The notes under the pieces: generated by a model
What the model saw: only the letters and a program-made list of their open reading frames with translations
Databases searched by the model: none
What the model was told of the DNA's origin: nothing
From: Plantactinospora endophytica
GTDB taxonomy: Bacteria; Actinomycetota; Actinomycetes; Mycobacteriales; Micromonosporaceae
Assembly: GCF_016862915.1 (NCBI RefSeq)
Contig: NZ_BONW01000009.1
Coordinates: forward strand, 60,594 to 124,593
DNA length: 64,000 nt
Direction of reading: 5' to 3'
Shown here: positions 17,173 to 25,725 of the stretch, piece by piece
Position numbering within the stretch: position 1 is the first letter of the stretch
Layout: each line of letters begins with the position of its first letter
Position numbers and translations under genes: made by a program

Positions 17173-18612
17173 GGCGTCCGTCGCGTCGTTGACCAACGGC
17201 TCGCCCTTGAGGTTGAGACTGGTGTTCAGCAGGATCGGGCAGCCGGTCCGCCGCTCGTACTCGCCGAGCAGGTCGTACAGCCCCGGATGCTGCTTGCGGG
17301 TCACGGTCTGCACCCGGGACGTGCCGTCCACGTGCACGATCCCGGGAAACGCCAGCGGATCGCGGCACCGGGCGGTGAACTGCATGTACGGCGACGCGCC
17401 GACCGGCATGTCGAAGTACCGTGCGGCGACCTCCTGGCGGACCACGGGGGCGAACGGCCGGAACGGCTCCCGCCCCTTCACCCGGTTGACCCGGTCCCGG
17501 CTGTCCGGGCCGCGCGGGTCGGCCAACAGCGAGCGGTTGCCCAGCGCCCGGGGACCGAACTCGGCGCGGCCCCGGGCCACCCCCACCACGCCCGCCGAGG
17601 CCAGCGCCCCGGCCAACTCCGCGACCGGGTACCCGCCGTCGATCAGGGTGCCGAGGTATGGTCCGGTCCAGTTGAGCTGGTGACCTAGGACCGCTGCCGC
17701 CGCGCCGAGGCTCGACCCGGCGTCCCCGGGGTTCGGCAGCAGGGTCACCCGGTCGAAGCCGCTCCGCCGGGCCAGCAGTTCGTTGGCGACGCAGTTGAGG
17801 CCCAGTCCACCCATCACGGTCAGCGTCGCCGCGTCGACCCTGGTACGCAGCCAGCGCGCCGCCCCGAGCAGTATCTCCTCGGTCACCGCCTGGATGCTCG
17901 CCGCCAGGTCCGCCGGATCGGCCCGGGGCTGCCAGTCCCCGATGCCCCGGTGCACGTTGCGGCGGAGACGGAAGGTGGGTGGGGTGAGTTCGACCAGGTC
18001 CGCCTTGAGCTGCTCGACGTACCGGGGCCGGCCGAGCGCGGCCAGTCCCATCACGATGAACTCCTCCTCGTTCGGGGTGAAGCCGCAGCGCCGGGTGAAG
18101 GCGCTGTAGAGCAGCCCGAGGCTGTGCGGATAGCGGCAGCGGGCGAGCACCCGGTAGGCGCCGTCCCGGTATTCGCCGAGGGTCAGCGTCTCGAACTCCC
18201 CGATCGCGTCGGCGGTGAGTACGGCGGCGTGCCGCTCCCCGCTGGTGAAGTGTCCGGCCGCCGCGTGCGAGTGATGGTGTCCCACGTACCGGATCGGCAC
18301 TCCGCGCAGCTCCGGCAGGCCGAGCCGGGACAGGTACCGGCGGGGCAGGTCGTCGACTGCCACCGCGTGCCGGAACTGCCCGGCCCGTACGTGTCGGAGC
18401 TTCTTCCGCAGCGGACGCTCGTACCAGGCGATCAGGTCCGGGCGGCCCCAGGCGAGGGCCTCGGCGAGCAGCCCGGGGGTCAACTCGGGGTCGTTCTTGC
18501 GGCGTGAGTAGCGCTCCGCGTGACCGGCGAAGAGGATCTCGTCGCCCCGGACGACACAGGCCGCCGCGTCGTGCGACAGCGCGCTGAGCCCGAGAACGTG
18601 CGTGGCTGCCAT
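17134..18612 (-). CDS. O-carbamoyltransferase of the TobZ/NodU/CmcH family
   Basis: A 492-residue enzyme that, by family, makes carbamoyl-adenylate from carbamoyl phosphate and ATP and transfers the carbamoyl group to a hydroxyl of a small molecule or glycan. The N-terminal Kae1-like domain carries the metal-binding histidines in VGHHHSHAAAGHF and the nucleotide-binding LTADAIGEFET. The C-terminal domain has the typical EFGPRALGNRSLLADPR and NTSLNLKGEPLVND. ATG 18612 is chosen because the fold starts at once (THVLGLSALSHDAAACV). It lies 10 bases downstream of the second ABC gene on the same strand, so it is probably the last gene of the ram-like operon. Carbamoylation is not described for SapB, so the acceptor is an open question. 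Confidence 0.93.
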   Translation of the reverse strand: MAATHVLGLSALSHDAAACVVRGDEILFAGHAERYSRRKNDPELTPGLLAEALAWGRPDLIAWYERPLRKKLRHVRAGQFRHAVAVDDLPRRYLSRLGLPELRGVPIRYVGHHHSHAAAGHFTSGERHAAVLTADAIGEFETLTLGEYRDGAYRVLARCRYPHSLGLLYSAFTRRCGFTPNEEEFIVMGLAALGRPRYVEQLKADLVELTPPTFRLRRNVHRGIGDWQPRADPADLAASIQAVTEEILLGAARWLRTRVDAATLTVMGGLGLNCVANELLARRSGFDRVTLLPNPGDAGSSLGAAAAVLGHQLNWTGPYLGTLIDGGYPVAELAGALASAGVVGVARGRAEFGPRALGNRSLLADPRGPDSRDRVNRVKGREPFRPFAPVVRQEVAARYFDMPVGASPYMQFTARCRDPLAFPGIVHVDGTSRVQTVTRKQHPGLYDLLGEYERRTGCPILLNTSLNLKGEPLVNDATDARRFSDRTGVPVL

Positions 18613-18622
18613 CGAGGCCACT

Positions 18623-20455
18623 CTATCTATTGGCCGCCTCGGCGGGAACGGGTCCACCGCCTGTTGCGTCGGTCCGATGCGTCCGGTCCTGCGGCCCGCG
18701 CCAGTGCCCGACCAACTCCCGGTAGGTCGCCGACCGGGCCAGCAACTCGTCGTGCGGTCCCCGCAGCGGGCAACCGCCGTCGAGGATCAGGACCTCGCGG
18801 GCGCGCAGCGCCGAGCTGATCCGGTGGGCGACCACCACCAGCGCGCCCGGCCGGGAGGCGAAGGCGTCCTCGACCGTCGCCTCGGCCACCGGGTCCAGAT
18901 GGCAGGTCGCCTCGTCCAGGATCGCCAGCCGCGCGGAGGAGAGGTGGGCGCGTACCGCCGCCACGAGTTGCCGTTCACCGGCGGAGAGCGACGGGGGGTG
19001 CACGGTCGCCGTCAGACCGCCGAGCCGACGTACCAGCGGTGCCAGGCCGAGCCGGTGTACCGCCGCGTCGACCTCGTCCGGCGGCGCGGCCGGCCGGAGA
19101 TAGCGCAGGTTCTCCAGCAGTGTGCCGGCGAAGACGTACGCCTCCTGCGGGATCAGCACCCGGTGCCGGGCCAGGGCCGCCGGGTCCGCGCCGCCGGCCG
19201 GTACGCCGCCGAGCAGCACGGTACCGGCCTGCGGCGGGAGCAGTCCGGCCAGCAGTCCGGTCAGGGTGGACTTGCCGGCACCGCTCGGCCCGACCACCGC
19301 CAGATGTGCCCCCTCGGACAGCGTGAGGTCGAAGTCGTCGAGCACCGGGCGAGCCTGTGGGCCGTACCGGAAGGTCACGCCGCGCAGCTCGGCCAGCGGG
19401 CAGCCGGCCGCCCCGGTCGTCGACCCCGGCGGCCCGCACCCGGACGTCCCCGCCGGAGCCGGTCCGTCCCCCGGAGCGCCCGCCCTGGCGGTGGATTCGC
19501 GCGGCGGGAGTGTGGTGGCAGTGAGGATCCGGTCCAGGGTGACGGCGAACCGGAGGCCACCGCCGGCCACGCCCTGCACCAGCGCGTGCAATGCCGGCTG
19601 GAGCCCGGTGGCGACGTAGACCAGGGCGCCGAGCACCGCACCGGCGGTCAGGCCGCGCCGGACCAGCCACGGCGCGGCCAGCAGGAGTACGGCCAGCGGC
19701 AGCCAGCCGCCGACCGCCAGGCTGAGGCTGCGCAGCGCGGCCATCCGGGCCAGCGCCCGTTCGGCCCGTGCCTGCCGGTCCACCTGCCGACCCACCCGGT
19801 CGGCGACGATCTCCTGCGCACCACAGGCCACCACGTCCCGGTGCCCGGTCAACGCGCCGCCGGCCGCCTCGCCGAGCCGTTCGTCGGCGCGTACGTAGTC
19901 GCGCTGCCGGGCGACCATCGCCGGCAGCGCGACGGCGAACAGGACCAGCCCGGCGACCAGCGGTACGGCGACCACCCCGGCCACCACCGGAGTCAGCGAG
20001 ACGAGCCCCAACAGTGCCGCCCCGGCGGTGAACAGGAATCCCCGGACCACCATCACCAGCCCGGCGAAGGTGTCCCGGACGATCTCCACCTGATGGGTCA
20101 GCCGGGCCACCGCCGTGCTCTCCGGCCGGGCCCCGGCAGCGGTCGACCGGCTCAGTGCACCGGAGACGACACGTCGCGCCAACTCGTCGCGGAACGGCTC
20201 GACGACGTCGCCGAGGCAGGCGTACGCCCGGGCGGTGCCGACCGCGCCGATCCCGACCGCGACGGCCAGTACGCCCAGCCAGGCCAGCCCGGTGCCCGGC
20301 CGGTCGGCCAGGAAGCCGTCGTCCACGGCCCGGGCGGTGAGGTAGCCGGCGAGCAGTGCGGGCAGCGCCTCGGCCGCCGACCAGCCGGCGAGCCGGCCGA
20401 GCGGGCGGGCCCGGCGGCGCAGCGCGGCGGCGGTGTACCGGACGACGGCACTCAC
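18623..20455 (-). CDS. ABC half-transporter (RamB-like)
   Basis: A 610-residue fusion of a six-helix membrane domain (residues 1 to about 320) and an ATPase domain. The ATPase has Walker A GPSGAGKST, signature LSAGERQL, Walker B LAILDEATCHLDP and H-loop VVAHR. The Q-loop region reads LIPQEAYVFAG, so this half appears catalytically complete. The GTG start at 20455 overlaps the previous stop by 4 bases (GTGA), indicating tight co-translation and heterodimer formation. A Gly/Pro/Ala-rich linker joins the domains. By position and analogy with ramAB/amfAB it should export the lanthipeptide encoded upstream. Confidence 0.9.
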   Translation of the reverse strand: MSAVVRYTAAALRRRARPLGRLAGWSAAEALPALLAGYLTARAVDDGFLADRPGTGLAWLGVLAVAVGIGAVGTARAYACLGDVVEPFRDELARRVVSGALSRSTAAGARPESTAVARLTHQVEIVRDTFAGLVMVVRGFLFTAGAALLGLVSLTPVVAGVVAVPLVAGLVLFAVALPAMVARQRDYVRADERLGEAAGGALTGHRDVVACGAQEIVADRVGRQVDRQARAERALARMAALRSLSLAVGGWLPLAVLLLAAPWLVRRGLTAGAVLGALVYVATGLQPALHALVQGVAGGGLRFAVTLDRILTATTLPPRESTARAGAPGDGPAPAGTSGCGPPGSTTGAAGCPLAELRGVTFRYGPQARPVLDDFDLTLSEGAHLAVVGPSGAGKSTLTGLLAGLLPPQAGTVLLGGVPAGGADPAALARHRVLIPQEAYVFAGTLLENLRYLRPAAPPDEVDAAVHRLGLAPLVRRLGGLTATVHPPSLSAGERQLVAAVRAHLSSARLAILDEATCHLDPVAEATVEDAFASRPGALVVVAHRISSALRAREVLILDGGCPLRGPHDELLARSATYRELVGHWRGPQDRTHRTDATGGGPVPAEAANR

Positions 20456-22572
20456 CGCAGCGCCTCGACCGGCTCGGCCGCGGGTTCCCCCGTCGGCTCG
20501 TCGACGGGTTCCCCCGCTGACCCGTCCGCTGACCCGTCCGCTGACCCGTCCACCGATTTGTCCGGCGGTTCGTCCATAAACCTTGCCGTCGACTTCGCCG
20601 CCGACTTGTCCGTCGGCTCCGGCTGGGGCGGGATCGACGCGGAGAAGACCGCCCGGTACTCCGGGTCCCGCCAGAGTTCCCGGTGCGCGCCGACTCCGCG
20701 CAGCCGGCCGCCGTCCAGCCAGGCGACCAGGTCGGCGCCGGCGGCGGTGGCCATCCGGTGGGTCACCACCAGTCGGGTACGCCGATCCGGGTGCGCGGCG
20801 ACCGCCACCGCGATCCGGTGCTCGGTGGCGGTGTCCAGGCTGGACGTGGCGTCGTCCAGGATCAGCAGCCGACTGGCGGGCAGCGCCCGGGCCAGCCCCA
20901 GCCGCTGCGCCTCGCCACCGGACATCGGTGTCGCGTCCAGCCGACTGTGGTAGCCGTCCGGCAACCGCTCGACGAACTCGTCGATCGCGGCGGCCCGGGC
21001 CAGCCCGACGAGCCGGCCGGCGTCGAGTCGCCCGTCGGCGCCGAGGCCCGGCGCGGCCGTGCCGGCAGCGGAGTCCGGCGCGTCGGCGTCCGGCCGCGCG
21101 TCGGCGACGCTGGCGAAGCCTGGCGTGGCCGGGCCGGGCCGCGCGTCGGCGTTGTTGGCGGAGACTGGCGTGAGTGTGGCGGCGACGGTCTCCAGCCCGA
21201 CCGGGTCGGAGACGGTGTCCAGCGCGACGGGGTCGGTGGCGGAGCCCGGTGGGAGTGCGGCGGAGACGGTGTCCAGCGCGACCGTGTCGGCGACGGCGGC
21301 GAGCGCGACCGCCTCGGCGATCGTGTCGCCGATCAGCACCGGACGCTCGAAGCCGTAGCCGACGGCGTGCCGCAGCGCGGACCGGCTCAGCCGGCGCAGC
21401 GGAACCCCGTCCAGCAGTACCTCTCCGGCGTCCGGGTCCCGCAGCCGGCCGGCGACGGCGGCCAGGGTCGACTTGCCGGCGCCGGACGGGCCGACGACGG
21501 CGACCGTGGCAGCGGGGGGTACCCGCAGGTCGATTGCGTCCAGCACCGGTCGCCCGTCGTCGGCGTACACGGTCACCCCGGCGAGTACGAGCCGGCCGGG
21601 GCCGACCGGCAGCGACGCCGGCCCGTACGACCGGACCGGTTCGGCCAGTACGGCGGCGACGCGTTCCGCCCCGGCCCGGGTCCGGACCAGCCGGTTCAGG
21701 GTGGCGACGACGCTGCCCAGCCCGGCACCGAGCGCGGCGTACTGCACGGCGGCGAAGAGCTGTCCCGGGGTGAGCCGGCCATCCGCCACCGACCAGCCGC
21801 CGACCGCGACGATCGTCAGTTGCAGCAGCGGGGCGATCGCGGCGGTCCGGCCGGACGCCCGGGCCAGCGCGGTCCAGGTGCGGTCGCCGTGCGTGCGCAG
21901 CAGCGGCAGCGGTGCGAGTACCCGGTCGATCTCGGCCCGGACGGTACCGGCGGCGGCGATGGTCCGGGCCCCGTGCAACGCTTCGGCCAGCCGCCCGGCG
22001 ATTCGCCCCTGTACGCCGAGATAGCCGGCCGCGGCGGCGGAGGCGTCGCCGACGAAGGCGCGCAGGCCGACGGCGAGCAGCAGCAGTCCGGCGCCGAAGG
22101 TGACGGCGAGCCGCCAGTCGAGCAGCAGCAGCGCCACCACGCTGCCCAGCGGGGGCAGCGCGGCGGCCAGCCCGAGTACCACGGTGCTGCCGGCCTGGCC
22201 GGCGTCGGCGGCCTGCCCGACGAGCCGGCCGACCAGGTCGCCCACCGGATGGCGGGCGGCGCGGCGCGGGTCGAGCGCGAGCAGGTGGCGCAGCAGCCGG
22301 TGCCGGATTCGGGCGGTGGTCCGGGCGGTGCCGGCACCGCTGGCCAGGCTGCTCAGCGTGTCGGTGGCGACGATCAGCACCACCAGCCCGCAGGCGGCGA
22401 GCGGCCACCACGGGTCCGCGTCGCCGAGTGCGGCGTCCACGGCCAGTCCCAGGGCGGCCGGCAACAACAGTTCGGCCGCCGCACCGAGTAGTGCGGCGGC
22501 GCCGAGGGCGACGGTCCAGCCGCCGCCGTACGTGATCGCCTGCCGGAGCAGCCGGTTCCCGTCGGCGGCCAC
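20452..22572 (-). CDS. ABC half-transporter (RamA-like) with an inserted repeat segment
   Basis: A 706-residue exporter half: a membrane domain (about residues 1-300), then an ATPase with Walker A GPSGAGKST, signature MSGGEAQRLGL, Walker B LLILDDATSSLD and H-loop VVTHR. Walker B ends in Asp rather than the catalytic Glu (LDDA), so hydrolysis may depend mainly on its partner. About 90 residues of repetitive sequence (VALDTVS, DARPG/DARPD units) are inserted between the Q-loop (YGFERPVLIGD) and the signature, and the C-terminus has an Asp/Glu/Pro tail (SADGSADGSAGEP). GTG 22572 is chosen because AGGAGG lies 9 bases upstream; the GTG at 22581 abuts that site directly. Confidence 0.88.
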   Translation of the reverse strand: MAADGNRLLRQAITYGGGWTVALGAAALLGAAAELLLPAALGLAVDAALGDADPWWPLAACGLVVLIVATDTLSSLASGAGTARTTARIRHRLLRHLLALDPRRAARHPVGDLVGRLVGQAADAGQAGSTVVLGLAAALPPLGSVVALLLLDWRLAVTFGAGLLLLAVGLRAFVGDASAAAAGYLGVQGRIAGRLAEALHGARTIAAAGTVRAEIDRVLAPLPLLRTHGDRTWTALARASGRTAAIAPLLQLTIVAVGGWSVADGRLTPGQLFAAVQYAALGAGLGSVVATLNRLVRTRAGAERVAAVLAEPVRSYGPASLPVGPGRLVLAGVTVYADDGRPVLDAIDLRVPPAATVAVVGPSGAGKSTLAAVAGRLRDPDAGEVLLDGVPLRRLSRSALRHAVGYGFERPVLIGDTIAEAVALAAVADTVALDTVSAALPPGSATDPVALDTVSDPVGLETVAATLTPVSANNADARPGPATPGFASVADARPDADAPDSAAGTAAPGLGADGRLDAGRLVGLARAAAIDEFVERLPDGYHSRLDATPMSGGEAQRLGLARALPASRLLILDDATSSLDTATEHRIAVAVAAHPDRRTRLVVTHRMATAAGADLVAWLDGGRLRGVGAHRELWRDPEYRAVFSASIPPQPEPTDKSAAKSTARFMDEPPDKSVDGSADGSADGSAGEPVDEPTGEPAAEPVEALR
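21030..21310 (-). repeat. In-frame degenerate repeats inside the RamA-like ATPase domain
   Basis: The segment encodes alternating units such as VALDTVS, DPVGLETVA, SVADARPD and PVSANNADARPG, at about residues 420-515. It separates the Q-loop from the LSGGQ-type signature, a region that is continuous in standard ABC ATPases. Period and length are irregular, but the frame is kept throughout. Confidence 0.6.
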
Positions 22573-22600
22573 GCGTTCCACCCTCCTGTCGACACGGGTT

Positions 22601-22632
22601 GCCCTGGGTGGGGACGTCTGCCCACCCAGGGC
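22601..22632 (-). terminator. Strong hairpin between the precursor gene and the ABC genes
   Basis: GCCCTGGGTGGG (22601-22612) pairs perfectly over 12 bases with CCCACCCAGGGC (22621-22632) around an 8-base loop. It sits 17 bases after the precursor stop and before the first ABC gene. A partial terminator here would keep precursor mRNA more abundant than the export genes, as seen in many lanthipeptide operons; this role is inferred. Confidence 0.7.
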
Positions 22633-22648
22633 CCCGATGCTGACCTGA

Positions 22649-22777
22649 TCAGTCGCAGGTCGTCACGGACAGCGAGCTGTCGCCGCACAGCAGCAGGCTC
22701 GCGCGGCTACCGCCGCCACCGCCGCCCCCACCGGTGCGGTCGGCAAGCTCCATCCCCTGAAGGTCCAGAAGCGCCAT
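22649..22777 (-). CDS. ramS: SapB-like class III lanthipeptide precursor (RamS/AmfS)
   Basis: A 42-residue precursor, the same length as Streptomyces RamS. The leader (MALLDLQGMELADRT) contains the LLDLQ helix that class III synthetases recognise. Eight consecutive Gly (16-23) follow, then the core SRASLLLCGDSSLSVTTCD (24-42). This differs from the SapB core only at conservative sites (Val for Ile, Asp for the final Asn). Cys31 and Cys41 with Ser27 and the Ser34/35/37 group can form the two SapB-type rings, leaving dehydroalanines. Mature SapB is a surfactant peptide that helps hyphae escape the water surface. ATG 22777 is preceded by AGGAGGAGGTGA, a very strong ribosome binding site. It lies 18 bases from ramC. 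Confidence 0.95.
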   Translation of the reverse strand: MALLDLQGMELADRTGGGGGGGGSRASLLLCGDSSLSVTTCD

Positions 22778-22795
22778 GGTTGTTTCACCTCCTCC

Positions 22796-25588
22796 TTACT
22801 GTTCGGTCCGATGTGCCCCTCGCGGCAGCGAGGGGAGTCTGGTCGCGCCGGTCAGCGGCGCGAGGAAGGGCAGCGTCACCGGCTCGTCGTGCCGGGCCGT
22901 CCCGGTGGCGAGCAGCACGCCCGCGCTTCCGGTGGCCAGGTCCATGGACAGCCGCAGCAGTTGCTCGCCGGGGAAGGCGAGGAAGCCCTGGTACGGCAGC
23001 GCGTGCCAGGCCAGCCGTGCCACCTGGCGGTCCAGTTCGGCGCGGTCGTCGTCCCGCTCCGCCGCCTCGCCCTCGGCTTGGACGACCGTCTCCGTGCCGG
23101 TCCGACCACTGCCGCCGGCCGACCTGGCGGCCAGGTAGGCGATGATGCCGGCCCGACCGGCGAAGAGTCCGGACTGTGCGTAGAACGGCGCTCGGGCGGC
23201 CCGCCGGACCGCACCCGCCGACTCGGCGAGTTCCGGGTCCGGCCGGTGCCGGAGGTACTGGTCGAGTACCAAACCGATGCCGACGCTGCCGTGCGCCAGG
23301 TAGGGCATGGTGCGCCAGCCCTCGTTGACCTCCAGCGCCCCGTCCGGCCGCAGTACGCACCGGCGCAGGTCGTGCCGCAGCGCGTCGCCGGCCCGGTCCA
23401 GCAGCCCGGTGTCGCCGGTCAGCTCGTAGAGCCGGAGGAACATCAGGGCCGGACCGGTACGCCCCCGGGTCAGTCCCGCGTACGGGTGCTGCCCGCCGCT
23501 GATCTGCGCCCCGGCGCCGGTGCTGCCGGCGGTATCGCCTCCGGCCGGCGCACCGGCGCCGTCGGTCAGCCGGTCGGTGACCAGTTCGGCGGCGCGCCAG
23601 GCAGCCTGCCGTAACGTCGGTTCACCGGTCCGGCCGGCCATCTCGGCGAGGTTGAGCGCTATGCCGGAGAGCCCACTCACCAGGTCCTCGCCGAGTTCTT
23701 CCCAGGGCTCTCCGAGGCAGATGTCGAGTACGTCGAGCGCGTCCTGCCGCCGGCCGAGGTGCTCCAGGGCGTATGCCACCCCGTGCAGTCCGTCGTAGAA
23801 GCCGCACCGGGTACCGGACTCCGGGTGCAGGGCCCGCTTGACCAGCCAGTCCTCGTACTCCGGGAACCGGCCCGCGCCGGTGGCGTGCAGTGCGTGCACG
23901 ATGCCGGCGGCGCCGTACCCGAGGTTCAGGCCGCCGGTGCGGAACTGGTCGATGTCGCCGGGGAAGAGCCGGTCGTCGCGCTCCGGCGTCGCACTGGCCA
24001 GGATCGCGCCGGCGATCCGGTCGCGCAGCCGTGGCCAGGCCGTCCGGTCGGCGGCGAAGTCGTCGGCCCCGGGTACCGGATGCGCCACCGTGCCGGATAC
24101 CGGATAGGGCGCCGTGCCGGGCACCGGATGCGGCGTCGTCTCGGGCACCGGTTGCGGCGTCGTCTCGGCTGGGTGGGCGCTGCCGGTGATCTCGGCGACG
24201 GCCGCGTCCAGGAAGTCGCGCGGCACCGGGAAGTGCGCGGCGACCACGTCGGCGAGGTGCGCCGCCTTGGCCGGGGCCAGCCGGACCATCTGGGTCAGCG
24301 GCAGGAACAGAGCGAGCCGGAGACAGGCCAGGGCGTACCGGTCGACGGCGAGGCCGGTCCGGTCACGCGGCGCGGCGAATGCCTGGTTGCGCAGCGCGGG
24401 TCGGCTCGCCTCGGCCACCGGCGCGGCGACCTCGAAGTCGACAAGCGTCACCCGGTCGTCCGGGCCGACCATGATGTTGAACAGGTGCAGGTCGCCGTAG
24501 ACGACGCCGTCTGCCGCGATCGCATCGACGGTCCGCTGCACCTGCGCGTGGATCCGCAGTGCCCAGTCGGTGTAGTCGGCCTTCTGGGCCGGGGTGGCGT
24601 CGGCGTCGACCAGCGGGTACCGCTCGACGATCAGCTTGTTCAGCGCGCGGCCCTCGACGAACTCCAGGGCGAGGAAGTGGTGGTCGCCGAGGACGAACTC
24701 GTCGTGCACCCGGGCGATCCCCGGAACGTCGGCGAGTCGGCGGAGCATCTCGGCCTCGCGGTGCAGCCGGGTGATCGCGTCCGTGCCGGTGGCGTCCAGC
24801 CCGGCGTGCGGGCGGGCTTCCTTCAGCACCACCTGGGCGTCGGTGCGGGTGTCCCGGCCGACGTAGAGGCCGCCGCCGTTGGAGAAGTGGATCACCCGTT
24901 CGATCCGGTACGGCAGGTCGGTGGTGGTGGTCGCGTTGCGGGCGGCGAGGTGCGGGCCGAGGAACTCGGGCAGGCTCACCCAGTCCGGTACGTGGAAGAC
25001 CGGGTCGCGCCGGTCCGGTACCAGGGTGCCGGTGCCGTCCTCGATCGCGGGTACCACCTGTCCGTCGGCGCTGACGCAGTACCGGGCGGCGAAGCCGCCG
25101 TACCGGACGTAGACGGGGCCGGCGCCGTAGCGCAGATCACTGAGGATGTACGGCCCCGCCTCGCCGGTCAGCCGCTCGGCGAGTTCCTTGCAGGCCAGTT
25201 CGAGTTCGGCCTCGTCCCGGGGGTAGATGGTGACGAACTTGCCGCTGGAGCCGCGCCGGGCGTACTTCGAGTTGCGCATCAGCAGCATTCGCGGACCACG
25301 GAGGAACTTGAACGACATGCCCCGGGGTACGCAGTAGTCGAAGACGCTGTCCAGGATGCGCTCGGCGTTGTCCAGACAGGCCGAGACGTGGATCTTCCAG
25401 CCCTGCTGGGGGAGCGTGCCGTCCTCGGGACCGTAGACCAGCCAGTCGTCGCTCGGCTCCCGCTGCCAGCCGTCCGGCACCGGCCGGTCGGCGGCGGCGT
25501 ACCCGCTGGCGGTGGTGGCGGCGGTGGTGCTGAGGGAGTCGTAGAACAGCGGATCGACCGCGCAGTAGGCGTCGTATCTCTCGTCCAT
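22796..25588 (-). CDS. ramC: Class III lanthionine synthetase (RamC/AmfT)
   Basis: A 930-residue LanKC that phosphorylates Ser, eliminates to dehydroalanine and cyclises the precursor. Residues 1 to about 215 form the lyase domain (WKIHVSACLDNAERILD, FLRGPRMLLMRNSKYARRGSSGKF). Residues of about 220-460 are a Ser/Thr-kinase-like domain with VVLKEARPH, catalytic VVYGDLHLFNIMV (Asp near 361) and LVDFEVAAP in place of DFG. The C-terminal half is LanC-like (GLHGVAYAL, GLSGIALNL, LTRGRTGPAL, HGSVGIGLVL), and I do not see the zinc ligands of true LanC, as expected for RamC. A 24-base repeat encoding TTPxPVPG is inserted between kinase and cyclase domains. ATG 25588 has GAGGAG upstream. Confidence 0.95.
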   Translation of the reverse strand: MDERYDAYCAVDPLFYDSLSTTAATTASGYAAADRPVPDGWQREPSDDWLVYGPEDGTLPQQGWKIHVSACLDNAERILDSVFDYCVPRGMSFKFLRGPRMLLMRNSKYARRGSSGKFVTIYPRDEAELELACKELAERLTGEAGPYILSDLRYGAGPVYVRYGGFAARYCVSADGQVVPAIEDGTGTLVPDRRDPVFHVPDWVSLPEFLGPHLAARNATTTTDLPYRIERVIHFSNGGGLYVGRDTRTDAQVVLKEARPHAGLDATGTDAITRLHREAEMLRRLADVPGIARVHDEFVLGDHHFLALEFVEGRALNKLIVERYPLVDADATPAQKADYTDWALRIHAQVQRTVDAIAADGVVYGDLHLFNIMVGPDDRVTLVDFEVAAPVAEASRPALRNQAFAAPRDRTGLAVDRYALACLRLALFLPLTQMVRLAPAKAAHLADVVAAHFPVPRDFLDAAVAEITGSAHPAETTPQPVPETTPHPVPGTAPYPVSGTVAHPVPGADDFAADRTAWPRLRDRIAGAILASATPERDDRLFPGDIDQFRTGGLNLGYGAAGIVHALHATGAGRFPEYEDWLVKRALHPESGTRCGFYDGLHGVAYALEHLGRRQDALDVLDICLGEPWEELGEDLVSGLSGIALNLAEMAGRTGEPTLRQAAWRAAELVTDRLTDGAGAPAGGDTAGSTGAGAQISGGQHPYAGLTRGRTGPALMFLRLYELTGDTGLLDRAGDALRHDLRRCVLRPDGALEVNEGWRTMPYLAHGSVGIGLVLDQYLRHRPDPELAESAGAVRRAARAPFYAQSGLFAGRAGIIAYLAARSAGGSGRTGTETVVQAEGEAAERDDDRAELDRQVARLAWHALPYQGFLAFPGEQLLRLSMDLATGSAGVLLATGTARHDEPVTLPFLAPLTGATRLPSLPRGAHRTEQ
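24068..24163 (-). repeat. Four 24-bp in-frame repeats in the ramC linker
   Basis: Consecutive 24-base units at 24068, 24092, 24116 and 24140 encode eight-residue variants of TxPxPVPG. They lie between the kinase-like and cyclase-like domains at about residues 475-510. A Pro-rich linker of this kind should be flexible and tolerant of copy-number change. Confidence 0.85.
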
Positions 25589-25713
25589 CGTCGGCTCCTC
25601 GGGTGGTCCCTGGGCGACCGTGCTCCATCGATGCATCCGAGTCTCCTGGTCGGCTCCGAGGTGTTACTAGTGTGTTAAGTCATCCCCCAAGGTGCGTCGT
25701 GCACGGGTACCTA

Positions 25714-25725
25714 TGACAAATGTCA
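25714..25725. promoter_or_regulatory. Palindrome TGACAAATGTCA upstream of ramC
   Basis: A perfect inverted repeat (TGACA, two bases, TGTCA) 126 bases upstream of the ramC start and just upstream of the candidate promoter. A second perfect palindrome, ATATAGCTATAT, is at 25753-25764. Position and symmetry suggest regulator binding sites, but no known RamR consensus was matched. Confidence 0.4.

Noticed and set aside
18602..20953. A long plus-strand open frame of over 700 codons.
   Set aside because: It is antisense to the ABC transporter genes, is rich in Arg/Gln/Pro/Gly, and has no family motifs; it is a GC-rich shadow.
23759..25678. A plus-strand open frame of about 640 codons opposite ramC.
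   Set aside because: RamC on the minus strand has complete domain motifs; the opposite frame has none.
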